Assembly: GCF_014805685.1 (NCBI RefSeq) | Contig: NC_060892.1 | Span: 8,431,490-8,495,489 of the forward strand | DNA length: 64,000 nucleotides | Source: Silurus meridionalis | Lineage: Eukaryota > Chordata > Actinopteri > Siluriformes > Siluridae | Direction of reading: 5' to 3' | Shown here: piece after piece, positions 35,190-47,152 of the stretch | How the letters are laid out: each line of letters starts with the position of its first letter | How positions within the stretch are numbered: the stretch's first letter is position 1 | The notes under the pieces: generated by a model | Told to the model about the DNA's origin: nothing | Seen by the model: only the letters and a program-made list of their open reading frames with translations | Databases searched by the model: none | Translations under genes and position numbers: made by a program

Positions 35190-35770
35190 CTGAGTTCTTG
35201 GAAATCTCTCTCTTTCTCTCACCCTCTCTCTTTCTCACTTTCTCTGACTCATTATCATGTACAAAACTATCAGCTCTTGGCTTTTATGCTCAAGCTATAA
35301 TCATAAAGGGGATTGCCTTTAATGGAGCTTCCTGGCGGATTGGCCCCCAGAGATGCTATTTATTCAACTGTGTGATTCATGAGTGGCAATTTTGGGACCA
35401 TATCTGGGCAGATCAGTCCAGAAACCACCACACACGTGTCTGCGTGCATGAGAGAGTCACTCAAAACATGTATGTTCCTCATCATTAAAACAACATGGCT
35501 TCACTGCTGGTCTAACCAAGCTCGTTTTTAAGTGCAGCCCAGGCCATTATGAGGAATAAAGCGAGCCATTCATTTGAGCAGTCACCCTGCCGTCTAAATT
35601 CAATAAATGTGAAAGGTGAGCCGCTAAAACCCACCTGCCCTTTTGTACCATTACTGCAGCTTTAAGTGCCGAAAAGGGCTATAAAACAGGCAACCTTAAA
35701 AATCTTCAAAAACCATTAAAACCATAGCTAATTTAGGCTTGGCCTAATAGAGCGTTGTAGGAGAGTGAAA
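35190..35770. promoter_or_regulatory. Candidate conserved non-coding element cluster
   Basis: After a short CT-rich tract comes complex, balanced sequence, including gccattatgaggaataaagc and gtgagccgctaaaacccacc. It lacks repeat marks and coding frames. Conservation is inferred from appearance only. Confidence 0.32.
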
Positions 35771-35848
35771 CAGGGAACAGTCCTGCTCACATGGGTTTTA
35801 TTCACAATACAAAGGAAGAGGAATAGGCTGCTTCTCATATTCTATAGG

Positions 35849-36260
35849 TACACTGTAAGGACAAAGGTTTGTAGACACCTGACCACAAGATAATGTTTTT
35901 TGCTGTTATAATAACCGCCACTCTTCTGTTCCACTATATTTTGAAGTGTGGTTGTGGAGATTTGTGCTCATTTAGCCACAATTAATCAGGTCCTGATGTA
36001 GTGTGAGGAGGCCTGGGGTACAGTCAGTGTTCCAAATCATCCCAAAGGTGTTTAATAGGGCTGAGGTCAGATATCTAGCAGGCTGCTCAAGATCTTCCAC
36101 TCCAACCCATGTAAAGCATATGTTCAGGAACCTCAGTTTGTACACAGGGGCATTGTCATGATAAAACACGTTTGGGTCTCCTAGTTCAAGTGAAGGCAGA
36201 ATTGAATGCTACCAGGAACCAGAAAAAAAGAGTTTGGGGAAGAACCCAAACTGTTATGCA
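35849..36260 (-). mobile_element. Tc1/mariner-derived short repeat, copy 7
   Basis: Starts with tacactgtaaggacaaagg. The minus frame 36169-35972 reads MFYHDNAPVYKLRFLN and then VGVEDLEQPA, the second catalytic Asp region of a Tc1/mariner transposase, followed by frame loss. To its right the + strand has cacgtttgggtctcctagtt, showing an internal rearrangement shared with the copy at 5790-6010. Confidence 0.8.
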
Positions 36261-38759
36261 TTTAGAGCAGCCAATGAGTCAATACTATTCGTGCTGTTTT
36301 ATGTGGCACAATGAAACAATTAGAAAAGATTCTGCAGAGCTATGCACTTTTACTCAATTATATGCTCTACATACACAATTAATGGCATTATTATATAAAT
36401 ACGAATGTATTAAAAAAAAACACATTATTGGCAAATGGTAACCAAGATTTAGACACGCCCACTGAATCATGAACACAACACACACATTTCTTTTGAACAT
36501 GCATTTGAATGTGTTTGGCTAATTTATGCACAGTTGCATGCATTATGAAAGTTATACAACCCATTCTTGTTGTCTGCTTTGAAAATGTTGAAATTTGTTT
36601 GTCACTTTTGTGGGAATTTTGTGGGTCGCTAGATCATATTAAAGGTAAAAAGAAAAGTGGGAGGGAGGGGGGGGGTTATTGAGAGAAATACATACTGAAC
36701 AATCTTCAAGGACAAGCAAACATGCTGATTTAGATTTGTCATATAAATGGGGGCCCCTTGCCTTTTACTTTTCCCGATTGAAGTCCTAAACAACCAGTTT
36801 CTTTGTATCCCAACATCATGATTTAAAAGTAAATTCCCTGAGATTTTACCTTACCAGCAAAAAATTTCTGCTCTACATAACAGCCTTGATGAAGGAGGGC
36901 AGCTTACGCCTAAAAGCCAGGATCAGTAGGTGTTGACAGCAAGGTTTTTCCGCAGAGAGCATGAACCAGGACCAGATTATTTGGAGGGGAAGTCTTTGTT
37001 TCAGGCATGGTGCTTCTGGTCTTTGTTCTGTCTGCATGGTTACTTTGCAGCGCTCCCCCTTCTGGAAGCTGTAGTGTACTACAATGACCTCATTCGCTCT
37101 CTTTACAGGTTGATTCACGTCACAAAGGAATATGAAGCATATGTGTAAGTTATACATAAAAGCCATATTATAGTTACAATGAACAATAAACCCACATTCA
37201 CAGCTATAACCTTAGGCTTACCTATTGTTGCTGTTGCCTTTTGGAAGCTGATCTGATCGTTTGCGTTGCTGATTTGGAAGCCTCCCAAGCATCCGATCAA
37301 TGCAGCCTGAAGTCAGTGGAACTTCATATCTGACCTGCAAGCTCTACAAACTGTCTCAAAACACAGCCTTTGCCCTAAGTGAGAACTTCCTCTCTTAGTC
37401 TTTTTGTCTTTCTGTGTGTGTGTGTGTTTCTCATTTGTATCTGAATCTGTTTTTCTTTCATTGCGTGGCACACGTTTGCCAAATCAAACCTCGTAGTTAA
37501 TTTTTTAAGTGTTATCCGTGTTTTTATGCTTTATCTTTTGACATGTGGTTAGAAAAGTTGCCAGTAGCCATTAAAGTGTTCAGCATTCTAGTGAGGCTTG
37601 ATCCCAATTCCACAACGAATGAACCAAAAACCCACATTGGTTTTATATTTTTGCACTTAGTAGTGAAAAGCCAGAAAACCACACCTGGGGGATAATCTTC
37701 TGGGCACACAAACACACACAAAAAAAACAAAACTTGTTAGCTCTGCTGCTAACCGGTGATTATGAACAAGGAATTCTTTGAAGAAAAAACCACCAGAGCA
37801 AGTTAATGTCCGTGCGTGCTTTTGTTTCTAGGCTTGGAAATGTCAGTACATCTTTGGACTTTATTCGGACGTTTATTGAGTGTTAGGCGTAAATCTGGTC
37901 ATTTATTGAGTGTTAGCGGTAAGGCTGCCATTAGCATGTACGCTAACTGAGATAATGATGTTTGTTTTGAGGGGATGTTGTAAACTATTTGCAACTTGCT
38001 TAATTTTGAACTTCTGGGAATCTGCCTTGAAGTAGATTGAAAACCTGCTATATCTGAAGAGCGAATCATAGTTAGGCATGCTGTAAGATTTAAGCTTAGA
38101 AAGGCTGATACAGGGTCAGTACAATTGTGTAATCTTGCACAACAGTACCCACATCTTGTTATTGTGTCTCTGGTGGCAAAATAAGACAGTGGTGAATTTG
38201 GCTATGTCTGGGAATTATCTAAATTAGTTGATATTAATGATATTTATTTAGTGCTCCAAATAACGATAACTGTATATGTAATTTAAATCAATACTGGAGA
38301 TAGCCAGAACTAAAAGACTGCATTTATTTATTTATTTATTTCATAAAGGGCTATATAGATTTTTATCTGACTGGTCTTTAATCCATCTCACACAGTTATA
38401 TAAACTAGCTGCATTTCTTAAACCACTGTGATCCCGCCCAGGCACATACTAATAATGAATTCATCATTCACAATAATGAAAGTTACCTTTCATTGTCCCA
38501 GTAAGAAATCCCACCAGTGTAGTAAAATAAATTTATGTCTGTAAGAGGTATAATGAAATGCCACTACTTATATCTGTGAAATTATGTAAATATGTGTATC
38601 TAGACTCAGTAGTTTAGTCCATACACCCTTCTGATTGAAATATATGTTGTAAAACACACAATACCCAAAAAAGCTTTATATAAATAAGTACAGGTATTTT
38701 TTTTAAGCCAGAAAGTCAGTTTATCTTTAGATATTAAAGCTAACACACTGCTTTGTGTA
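36261..38759. other. Intergenic DNA without a supported gene
   Basis: Mixed AT-rich DNA. Overlapping frames of 97 and 72 residues near 36873-37166 are unrecognised. A G9-type run lies at 36664-36676. No repeat family is clearly identified. Confidence 0.35.
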
Positions 38760-39250
38760 ATTAGATCTTTCCCCATACATGTGTGTCTCCATGCCGAGCA
38801 GTATTTGTCCCCTGTAACTTAACAGCATGCATACGACTGTTACATCACTTCCTTTTTCCTTCTTTCCTGTGCTGGGGTTCCTCAGTGCTATAACAGAGGG
38901 CCTATTTTTTTTCCAGTCAGACAGACAAAGACAGAATTCATAAATCCCTCACACACTCTAGTCACTTAGTCAGCTGTAAACACTTGACTGTGTGAAACAG
39001 CGTGCAGTTTGAACGTAATACAGAGCTGAACTGTAACACACACTCCTTATTGTTCTTCACCATTTGTGTTACGGGGTGGCTGAACTTGGCACGGCTGGCA
39101 CTGTTTGCCCGGTGAGCCTTCAGCAAGAGTAGCACAGCTTGTCCTGCTCATTAAGAGTGTAATTAGCGCTCTATTTCTGCACTTCCTGCTCTGCATGTTT
39201 AGCATCCGTCGATTCTGGACTCAGCATTTCCTTCTGTACACCTAAACGTA
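38760..39250. promoter_or_regulatory. Candidate conserved non-coding element
   Basis: Complex island with homeodomain-type gtgtaattagcgctct (39159-39174) and a GC-richer core near 39070-39125. No coding frame is convincing. Confidence 0.3.
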
Positions 39251-39651
39251 ATAATGATTCAGTATTTATGTTTTTATTCATTTAACAAATGCTTTTTTTT
39301 CCTCGTGAGGCAGAATCCAAACTTTAACCATATAGCAAAGCATTAATCACATATTTGAGGTCAGCAAATATGTATATCTGATCTATTTATTTCTTATATT
39401 AGCACCTCTTACCTTTGTAATTACCTCTTTTTCCTAAGCTCTAATGTTTTTTTTTTTTACTTTCCTCAGAACTCCTTGATGCAGAAGATGCAGCACATGT
39501 ACACATAAACGCAAACAACGCAAACAGGTATTAAGACATTTAAACTGCAGGTTACTAAATGCATAGATTTACGTCTCCTGGTTTACACCTTTCTACCCAT
39601 GTCTCTCTTTCTCTCTCACTCTCTATTTCTCTCCCCCTTTCTCCTCCCCAG

Positions 39652-39789
39652 ACGACCTTCCTTTCAGTCAGACTTATTCGAGGCGGGTCATACAGTGAGC
39701 GAAATTCCGCAGCAGTATTCATAACACGGATGAGAACAAGAGGTAGAGGAGGAGGTGGAGAGGTGTACGGATGGATTAGGCGGCGTAAG
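39652..39789 (+). other. Candidate unassigned exon upstream of mex3b
   Basis: A strong pyrimidine tract and acceptor (ctccccctttctcctcccca then g) precede it, and a consensus donor (AAG|GTGAGT) follows at 39789/39790. The 138-bp interval is open in one + frame (46 codons, SERNSAAVFITRMRTRGRGG in its middle) and divisible by three. I do not recognise the peptide. It could be an exon of an unannotated non-coding transcript, an alternative upstream mex3b exon, or chance. Confidence 0.25.
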
Positions 39790-39939
39790 GTGAGTGGAGG
39801 AGGAGTGGTGCATTATGGGGGATCAGCCCCAGCTGTCCTGTCGTTCTGCTGCATGCTTCTCCAGCCGTCTGGCAGGCAGCCAATAGGATGTGGCAGATTC
39901 AATGCCACTCCAGTTCAGTGTGTCAGTGCACGCGCGCAA

Positions 39940-39946
<7 letters not shown>

Positions 39947-39995
<49 letters not shown>
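39947..39995. repeat. (CA)n microsatellite
   Basis: CA tract after cgcgcgcaaacccaccca. Confidence 0.95.
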
Positions 39996-39998
<3 letters not shown>

Positions 39999-40952
39999 GC
40001 ACCACTGCAGATATGGCCCACTTCTATACCTCTTCCATGTGGAATGCATGGATGCACACAAACACACCAAATTAGACCAACCATAATCATAAATAGGTTT
40101 ATGATAAAGAAAAAGATGTTATGCTGCTCAGCTTGTATGTGTGTATGTGTGTGTCAGCTATGAAAGTGTATAACGCAGGAGTTCTAAGTACTTCAATGGA
40201 ACAGATTACAACATGTACAAAAACACGTTTCCATACATACACACTTTAAACCCATCAATGAATGTGGATTAAAGGGCAACTAGAGCTGCAAATCTGATGT
40301 ATTTCCCCATCCTGCCTCTCTCTCTTTCTAACACACGCACACACAGCCCTCAAGAGGGGAAAAAAGATGATCTCAGTGAGAACATGAGTCCACTGACTGC
40401 TGTATTTCCCCAAACACTCCGCTACCCTGCTCCCTGTGCACTCAGGAGCGTGACTCTTTTTTTTCTATTCTCCCACCAGAAGTTTAAAGCTCGAAGGACC
40501 TCGCTAACCTGCCCCACTAAACTTCTTTTTTTCAGTAAAAACAAGAAAGATAATTAACTTGCGATAAAGCTTTAAGACAACACTTAATGCCAGTCAGCAA
40601 ACATCAGTTACAATCCAGTGTCCAGCTTCAACAACATTCCTCAAACCTTTCATAAACAAAATAGGGATTTAAAACTCATGTATTTACCATGTAGTTGTTT
40701 GGATTCAATTGTCAGAGCCCTGCCTTGTATAATGCTAACTGGAATTTACCATCAGTATGCTATACTATATTATAGCATATACTATATTTGTTTAAAGATA
40801 AAAGATTACTCTGCATTTGTAAGAACAGTGTTCATGAACCCAAAATGAAATTAGCCATGTTAAAGTGTAATAATATTACTAGTATTCAAATGACAGAGTT
40901 AAATACATGTTTTGTCTGGTCATCGCTCTCATTGAGTGATAGTCCTGTGGTA
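39996..40952. other. Intergenic DNA without recognisable features
   Basis: No gene or repeat family recognised. Near 40757 there is a short dyad tatgctata/tatagcata. Confidence 0.35.
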
Positions 40953-41055
40953 CAGTAATCCCCCGCTTCACCGCGGTTTGAATCTCGTGCCCCCGGTTTA
41001 TCGCGAAATTGTATTTGCCACATAACTAATTTGTTTTGCTGATTTTCTCTGTCTT
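40953..41055 (+). mobile_element. Tigger/pogo-like element fragment
   Basis: Starts cagtaatcccccgcttcacc with gcggtttg following, the terminal sequence type of Tigger/pogo elements (TA flank present). The interior stretch gccacataactaatttgttt recurs inverted at about 52210-52240. Confidence 0.6.
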
Positions 41056-43990
41056 CTAATTTGGCTTGAAGAGAATACTGTTTGCCAAACCAGCTAGTTG
41101 TTACAGCTAGCTAAATAACTAAGCAAACTCCAACTGCACAGATATGATAGGTACATGTTTTTTTTTTACAATATGTTATTTAAATTAATGAATTGTGTTA
41201 ATTAACTGTTTTTTTAGGGGGGCTAACTGGCTAATAAATCCTCTTTGTGTTCATTCAAACTCAAATAGCTTCCAAATACCCCAGATTTTGACATGATGTG
41301 AATCTTTATTAGGCAGCACATATATTAAAATGGGAAAGATCCAGCTAAAAGCTGACAATGCAAAACCACAAAGAATTACTATACCAAGACCACTAAGATG
41401 GTGCCGCAAATGGCTGCCTTGGTGTGTTAGTGCAATTTGTTCTGTTTGTTAGAGTTTCTGTCCTTATTTCTTACTTTAATTTTTTTTATTTTTCTATTAT
41501 GTTTTATAGCACCAGCAAACCATGACAAATTCCCTGTACTTGCAACCCATGATACTTAGCAATAAAGGTGATTCAGATTTTGAGGTAAGTTGCCATAATA
41601 CACCAGTCACATACTGGGATAAGAACAGTCCTCTCTGTTAGAATAGTTCCTCTCGAAATCATAGATCCTGTTCTACTGGTTTAAATCACTCACATGTATG
41701 CTGACTCTTTCTTGAAATATATTCTTGAATTGTTCAAAACATTTGCCCAACTGCCCCACAATAACACATTTTAATACCAAAGGATTGTAGAAAAGGGTAT
41801 ACTGGAATATAGCTGCTGGTAAATATAAAGCCTCAGCTAGCAAACTGAACAATTATAGTAATGTTATATAATAGTGAAGAAAGCACATATGCTCACATGG
41901 AGCAGTCTGGTGACTCAAGAGATGTATTTATGTTTGATTAGTGCTATTTGAATAGACTCATCCTTAGGGTCGGTTCACCTGTGTTTGTCTTTTTGTGCGA
42001 GCTGAGAACAAAAGAGCGAATCTGCCGACTGTGCTTACAGGCTTGTGCCAAATATTTCTTATACCTGATTTAAATGGCCGCTGCTCGCAAAATGATAAAT
42101 ATTGATGGGAAACAATTTGGAGATATAGTCTTGCTTAAACATACACACAAACTAAACACAATTTTGTATGATGTATTCATGTATTCAAGGCAGAGTAGGC
42201 GAAATCCCATCTGGAGTTTAAGGCAAAAAGGGAGGGAAAAAATTGGGATACCGTGTGCACTTCAATATGATGTGCACAATGCAGCATTGGAGGAATATGA
42301 GCACATACATATAAGAATAAAGGATACTATTGTTCAGTCTTGTGTTTCTTTATTTGAATTATTTCAGAAATGCTTGAACTGTCCTACAAGGATCTTGGAG
42401 AATGGATAGGGTTGTTTTTTAGATAACCTCTGCTCTGAGTGAGTGTGTGTGAGTGTGTGTGTGTGTCTGTGAGAGAGAAAGAGGGAAGCACTGACTGGCT
42501 GAAAAGCAGTTAACCGTAACAGAGGTTGAACTCCCTTTGTTTTCCACAGACTGGGAGTGCTGTTGATTGCTATTGGATATGTAAGCTAATATTTAGAAAT
42601 AGTTACATGAGTACTAGTCTACTGCTCTGAGTATATAAGGGTGGAATTACACAATTAAATATTTAAAAGTACTTACTCTTTCAGTATTTTAGTTTTTGTG
42701 TGCATGAATACGCCATTGCAGTGGCAAATGTTTTAGTATTTTAGTGTCCAACGTTGTTGCATTACAAGTGCCCAATAAAATATTATTTCTCAGTCTCAAC
42801 AGGACACACTGTAATGTTGCAGAGCCTGGTAGCATGCATACACTTTCCATTCCGGATCTCGAATCAGAACGGCCTTTTGTAAACACCTCCTAGATCATAC
42901 ATGTGGAGTTTGCACAATGCTCCTCCAGATGTTTCCCAACGGAAAAAAAATGGGGGGGTTTAAAAAAAAGTAGAAGAAGAAGGAAAAAAAAAGGAGTGAG
43001 CATTAAATAAGAGATGCTTGAAGCACATACTCAGGTTTAGAGGGGCAGTTCGAATTAGCATAGCTATTGTTCCCAGGGCTCGAGGTGACAAAGAAGCCGC
43101 TTCTCATTTCAATGCCACTGAATTGGTTTGAGATTTTCTTTGTGTAAGAAGAAGAGAACCCCCACACAATACACCACCTCCTGAGCCACAAAAGGTACTT
43201 GTGCACCCAGATGGGGAACTGCTGGGAGAAACACGGACGTCTCCAGCTCATATACAGGGGACGAAACACATTGCCTAAGTGCATTGTTAATATTTAATCG
43301 GTCAAGCCTATTCATCTGAATGGAGATTGAACAGATTGAATTATGTATTTGGGATTAGGTCACTATATATACAGACTAGTCTTGTCATTTTCTTATGCTT
43401 GTTTTGAAGGTTGGGCAATATAACAATTATTACACCAGTATCATGTCCCGATATGCTTTTCTGGGTGTGTTGTGTGCTGTATTGTCAGCAAGTCTACAAC
43501 ATTTGTCAAATCACATTTTTTTCTGACTAACAAGTACGTGCATACACACTTGACTCATCCTCCTTTCTCTCATTACTTTACAGAATTGTATCACCATATG
43601 CAGTTTGGAGGATCTTTTGTCTCATAACTTAACAAAGAATGTACTACAAGAACAATTTCAAGTCATTATTCAAGTCATGACTCACGTATTACCCCAATCT
43701 ATTTTGATCACATCTGAACCGGACACTTTCTAGATCCTTGAGTACGAAAGGAGAGAAATGTGGATTTTCTTTTTTGTGTCGATTGTAAAACACAGAATAC
43801 AGGAACCTGATGTTGCATAATTTCCTCTTTGTTTGTGTTCCGTAATTGAATGATGATCATGTAAATACTGCACAATGTCCCAGACTCCCAACATCCCAAG
43901 GAAATGATCTTTGCTTGACCGCAGCAGTTACCCCTTAGGAGTCAAAGGGGAAGAGAGGCGGACGGATAGTAACAAAGAACGAGAAGGAAA

Positions 43991-44029
<39 letters not shown>

Positions 44030-44639
44030 ACACGCACACACATACACATACACACACACAGAACTCCAGGACAAAGCATGTCTGGGCATGTACTTCCCCA
44101 GTGAGCAACTTAATAATTGTTAGTCAGTTTATTAAATCACAATGCTTAGGTTATATATTTTAACATGACAAATAATATGCTGGCTGATGAATATTGATAG
44201 ATGAATATTGATAACAGAATGGAATATGTAATTTGGGAAGCCTCTTACGTCCTGTGATCGTGTCAGAGAAGCTGTTTAGAAAAATATTTACTTCACATAA
44301 ATGGATAGAGAAATTTTGCATTAAGATGGTGGGTCTATAGGTTAGTTACAACACCCACATTCAGTTGTCTGGAGAACTCGTAATCTGCAACCTACTTTTA
44401 AACCAGACCAGACTCGTGATCGGGCACAGCAACACTGATCAGTTTAATAGGTGAACAAAGGCAATTAAGTAAAGTAAGTAAACGGGGCTTGATGTATAAA
44501 GCGATTTTCAGTGAATCCTTACAGTTTCTCAGTGAATCCTACACTAAATTATTTTCATGTATAAAAAAAGACCGTGATTTTATAACAAAAAAAATATATA
44601 TATATATAAGGCCTGGCAAAAATCTGTGTAATGATTTTG
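41056..44639. other. Intergenic DNA upstream of mex3b
   Basis: Mostly AT-rich. A 111-residue frame at 42074-42409 is unrecognised. Complex sequence at about 43015-43320 could be regulatory. There is a CA microsatellite at 43992-44027. No gene is supported. Confidence 0.35.
43992..44027. repeat. (CA)n microsatellite
   Basis: CA tract, followed by interrupted CA/TA units to about 44060. Confidence 0.95.
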
Positions 44640-45200
44640 ACGGGACAACAAAGGAAGGCGGGGCTGTCCGACACGCTCTCCGTTCCTTCCGGGGAGGGGA
44701 GGAGCTGCTATCAAATCATAGAGATTTATGCAAATCACAAACGGCCTTTCATCCAATCGTTTCGAGGGCATGCAAATGTAACGACGCGTCGCATCCAATC
44801 GAAGCAGATGACACGGCGCGGGGCGTCGCTCCGCCCGCACCCCCTCCCCAACTCCTCCCACCACCACCACGCTTCAGCGCTGCCTCCGAGTGCGGTCCGT
44901 TCATGCAAAACAAGCGCGAGGCGGAGCGACTCGTCGCGCACACGTCCGCCAATCCGGTGGCTTTACGCGTATATAGCCCCGCCTCTTTCCCCCACTGTTC
45001 GCTGCCCGGACGGTGACGTTATGCAAGCATACCCCCCCCCTCCTCCCCTCCTCCCCTCCTCCATCATCCCTCCCTTCCCTCTCCAGTATAGTGCCGCTGC
45101 TGCTGTGTGTCTGCAGCAAAAAAACTCCGAGAGAAAACAGGAAAAGAGCTGAGCGCAGGGAGGGGCATTTTCGGAGGAATTAGTACCACCGCCGGCACCG
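44640..45200 (+). promoter_or_regulatory. mex3b: mex3b CpG-rich promoter
   Basis: CpG density and GC content rise sharply here relative to the AT-rich flank. Candidate sites are: two perfect octamers ATGCAAAT at 44728-44735 and 44770-44777, a near octamer at 44903-44910, CCAAT boxes at 44753, 44795 and 44949, a TATA-like TATATAG at 44970-44976 followed by a GC box (ccccgcctc), and a CRE-like TGACGT at 45014-45019. A start of transcription roughly at 45000 would fit the TATA-like box, but it is not proven. The octamers and CCAAT boxes suggest POU and NF-Y control, fitting a gene active in embryonic and stem-like cells. Confidence 0.75.
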
Positions 45201-45537
45201 CAACAACCCCCAGTACCTTCGGAATACGCGTTCTGGGGGGATAAAATCGGGAGCTCGGATTTGCACTGCTTCAGCTTCTTCCCTTTCTTTCTATTTATTT
45301 ATTTTTTTACTGCCAGGACCAGAGATAGAGGGAGCACTGATTTTCTTTCTTTTTTTCTGCACCAGGGGCTTTTATTTCCCGAGGCTCCTCTCCTCTTTTC
45401 TCCTCTCCACTCTTGGTTCTCTCCTTTGTCCGGTGATATCCAAAGAAAGCTGCCGAGAAAATAACAACCCCCCCACCTCTCCCTTCCCAGCCTCCCCCCT
45501 GCTCCTCTTTTTTTATATATATTTTACACTTCCCGAG
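45000..45537 (+). other. mex3b: mex3b 5' untranslated region (start approximate)
   Basis: GC- and pyrimidine-rich leader with CT and C runs. From 45024 to the start codon at 45538 there is no ATG, so scanning ribosomes would meet the mex3b start first unless transcription begins above 45021. The left limit depends on the unproven transcription start. Confidence 0.5.
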
Positions 45538-45771
45538 ATGCCGAGCTCCCTGTTCCCCGAGCTGGAGAGGAATGGCAGCGGCGGCGGCGGCAGTCAGGGG
45601 GTCGACGCCCTGGACGACCAAAGAGCGCTGCAGCTCGCGCTGGACCTCACCCTCCTCGACCTGGACGAAAACCCGCGTGCGACAACGAGCCCCGGAAGAA
45701 GAGCGTGAACATGACCGAGTGCGTGCCCGTGCCCAGCTCCGAGCATGTGGCCGAGATCGTGGGAAGACAAG
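45538..45771 (+). CDS. mex3b: RNA-binding protein MEX3B, coding exon 1 (apparent frameshift)
   Basis: MEX3B is an RNA-binding phosphoprotein of cytoplasm and RNA granules that controls mRNA stability and translation. The start is chosen because [18 protein letters not shown], then [12 protein letters not shown], is the conserved vertebrate MEX3B N-terminus. An upstream in-frame extension exists but has no family match. The initiation frame runs into a stop at about 45706-45708. The family sequence [20 protein letters not shown] resumes at 45681 in another frame, so one base appears to be missing between about 45666 and 45681. With one base restored the total coding length is a multiple of three (533 residues). 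The exon ends at G45771 before gtgagt, splitting the Gly codon of the KH1 GRQG loop. An in-frame ATG at 45711, with A at -3, could start a protein lacking about 58 residues but keeping both KH domains. Confidence 0.9.
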
Positions 45772-47152
45772 GTGAGTTTGGTTTTGGTGTCCCTAGATGA
45801 CCATGCGTCCTAGTGAGTCTTATCATTTACACATGTTATAAATGCATGATATGTACCTTTGATGCATGACGCTATAACGTGCATCACGTGGCGTGCATAG
45901 GCATTCACTGTTTATTTCCATGCAGTCTCACACACAATAGTCTGGTGCATGATCTTGCTTTGTTTTGGGCTCACAAGAAGGAAGGGAGTTGCTCTGCAGC
46001 CTCTTCTTGCTCTGGCACACCAGACTGCACCACGCTTAGGTCTTCCCCCTCTTTGTCATCTTAAATATAAATAAATAAATAAATAAATAAAATATTATGA
46101 GGAGATGCTTTACAATGTGTAACTTCATGAACATGCTGGGATTATTAATGATGATTATGATCACTAGTATGGTCTATTATTCCCACATTATGACAGTAGT
46201 CTGCTTTGTGTAACTGCACTTTTCTCTGCAACCAGATTTAAAAGGTGCTTGAGAAGCTGCTGAAGCACACCAGACCAGAGTGATAGCCTACTTAGGCTGA
46301 GATGGGTCAGACAGTTCCAGTTGTTTGTCTGTGTAGTCCTGATTTTAACACTCCTATACCACCCCACCCCCCCCACACCCCCCCTGACTCACCACTCAAG
46401 GGGGAATTTATGCACAGGTTCGAGGAACTGTAGTGTTATTGTTTTTCTCGTCTTGTCATTTTGTAGTTAGTCACATATCGGACAAAAAGGTCCTTCCCTC
46501 TTGTCTGGGCGAAAATGCGAAAGCAGGGAAAATCCACATTTTTTTCCTCCTTCCCCCATCTGTGCTATTTTTGACCTGGACCACTGTGTGTCATGTAGCA
46601 GAGCATGTGGTTTGAATTTATGGTGTGCAAAAAACGAAGCGGATCGTCGTTCCTACATTTGTTCCTAGATCGAACAGCATGCATGAGCGTGCAACCGTTT
46701 GCGTGTAGGACGTTTCCTGTGTTTCGTCACATCCCGTAGATGTCAAGTTTAGGATTTGTTTTTAATACCGTTTAATGCAATGCTGCCTGAACCTCTTTTG
46801 TCCGTTTTTGCTACTTTTGGTTTGCTTTTGTTTGGCTCTCGTAGAAAGGCGTGTTCGCTTATATTATGCACCGCAGGACTGCACAGAAAATTCAAGCTAT
46901 TGAAAAACTGTAATAAATTGCGAATGTTTTGAGATCAATGACACAAACCAGCCCCAAATGACGCATCACAGCTTTACAGTACACTCGGTTCTAATACATA
47001 ACTACACATAGTCATCATGTGTTGCAATACAGTCATAATATTTTGTTTTGTAACATCATGCAGTCCTGGTGTAGGATGTTCAAGTTCAAAGTTTCACCGA
47101 TGTTTATTATTTTGGTTTTAATTCTATCTGTTTGTCATTTGTCAAATTTTAG
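45772..47152 (+). other. mex3b: mex3b intron
   Basis: Donor GTGAGT at 45772 and acceptor tttgtcaaattttag ending at 47152. The intron is phase 1, lying inside a Gly codon of the KH1 domain. It is 1381 bp and contains an (AAAT)n repeat at about 46063-46093 and a C-rich run near 46363-46385. No other gene is seen inside. Confidence 0.93.
46063..46093. repeat. (AAAT)n microsatellite in mex3b intron
   Basis: About seven units of AAAT. Confidence 0.93.

Noticed and set aside
36873..37166. 97- and 72-residue frames, with an acceptor-like ctctctttacag at 37097-37108 and a donor-like gtgtaagt at 37144-37151
   Set aside because: No recognisable peptide, and the implied exon would be only about 36-40 bp.
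42074..42409. 111-residue + frame starting MAAARKMINIDGKQ
   Set aside because: No domain or family resemblance, no splice context or promoter; likely chance.
44489..45152. Several long frames on both strands upstream of mex3b
   Set aside because: Few stops are expected in the CpG-rich promoter and leader; none matches a family, and the real start is at 45538.
45572..45775. Alternative + frame through mex3b exon 1
   Set aside because: Ala/Arg-rich frame with no match to MEX3; a shadow of the GC-rich coding sequence.
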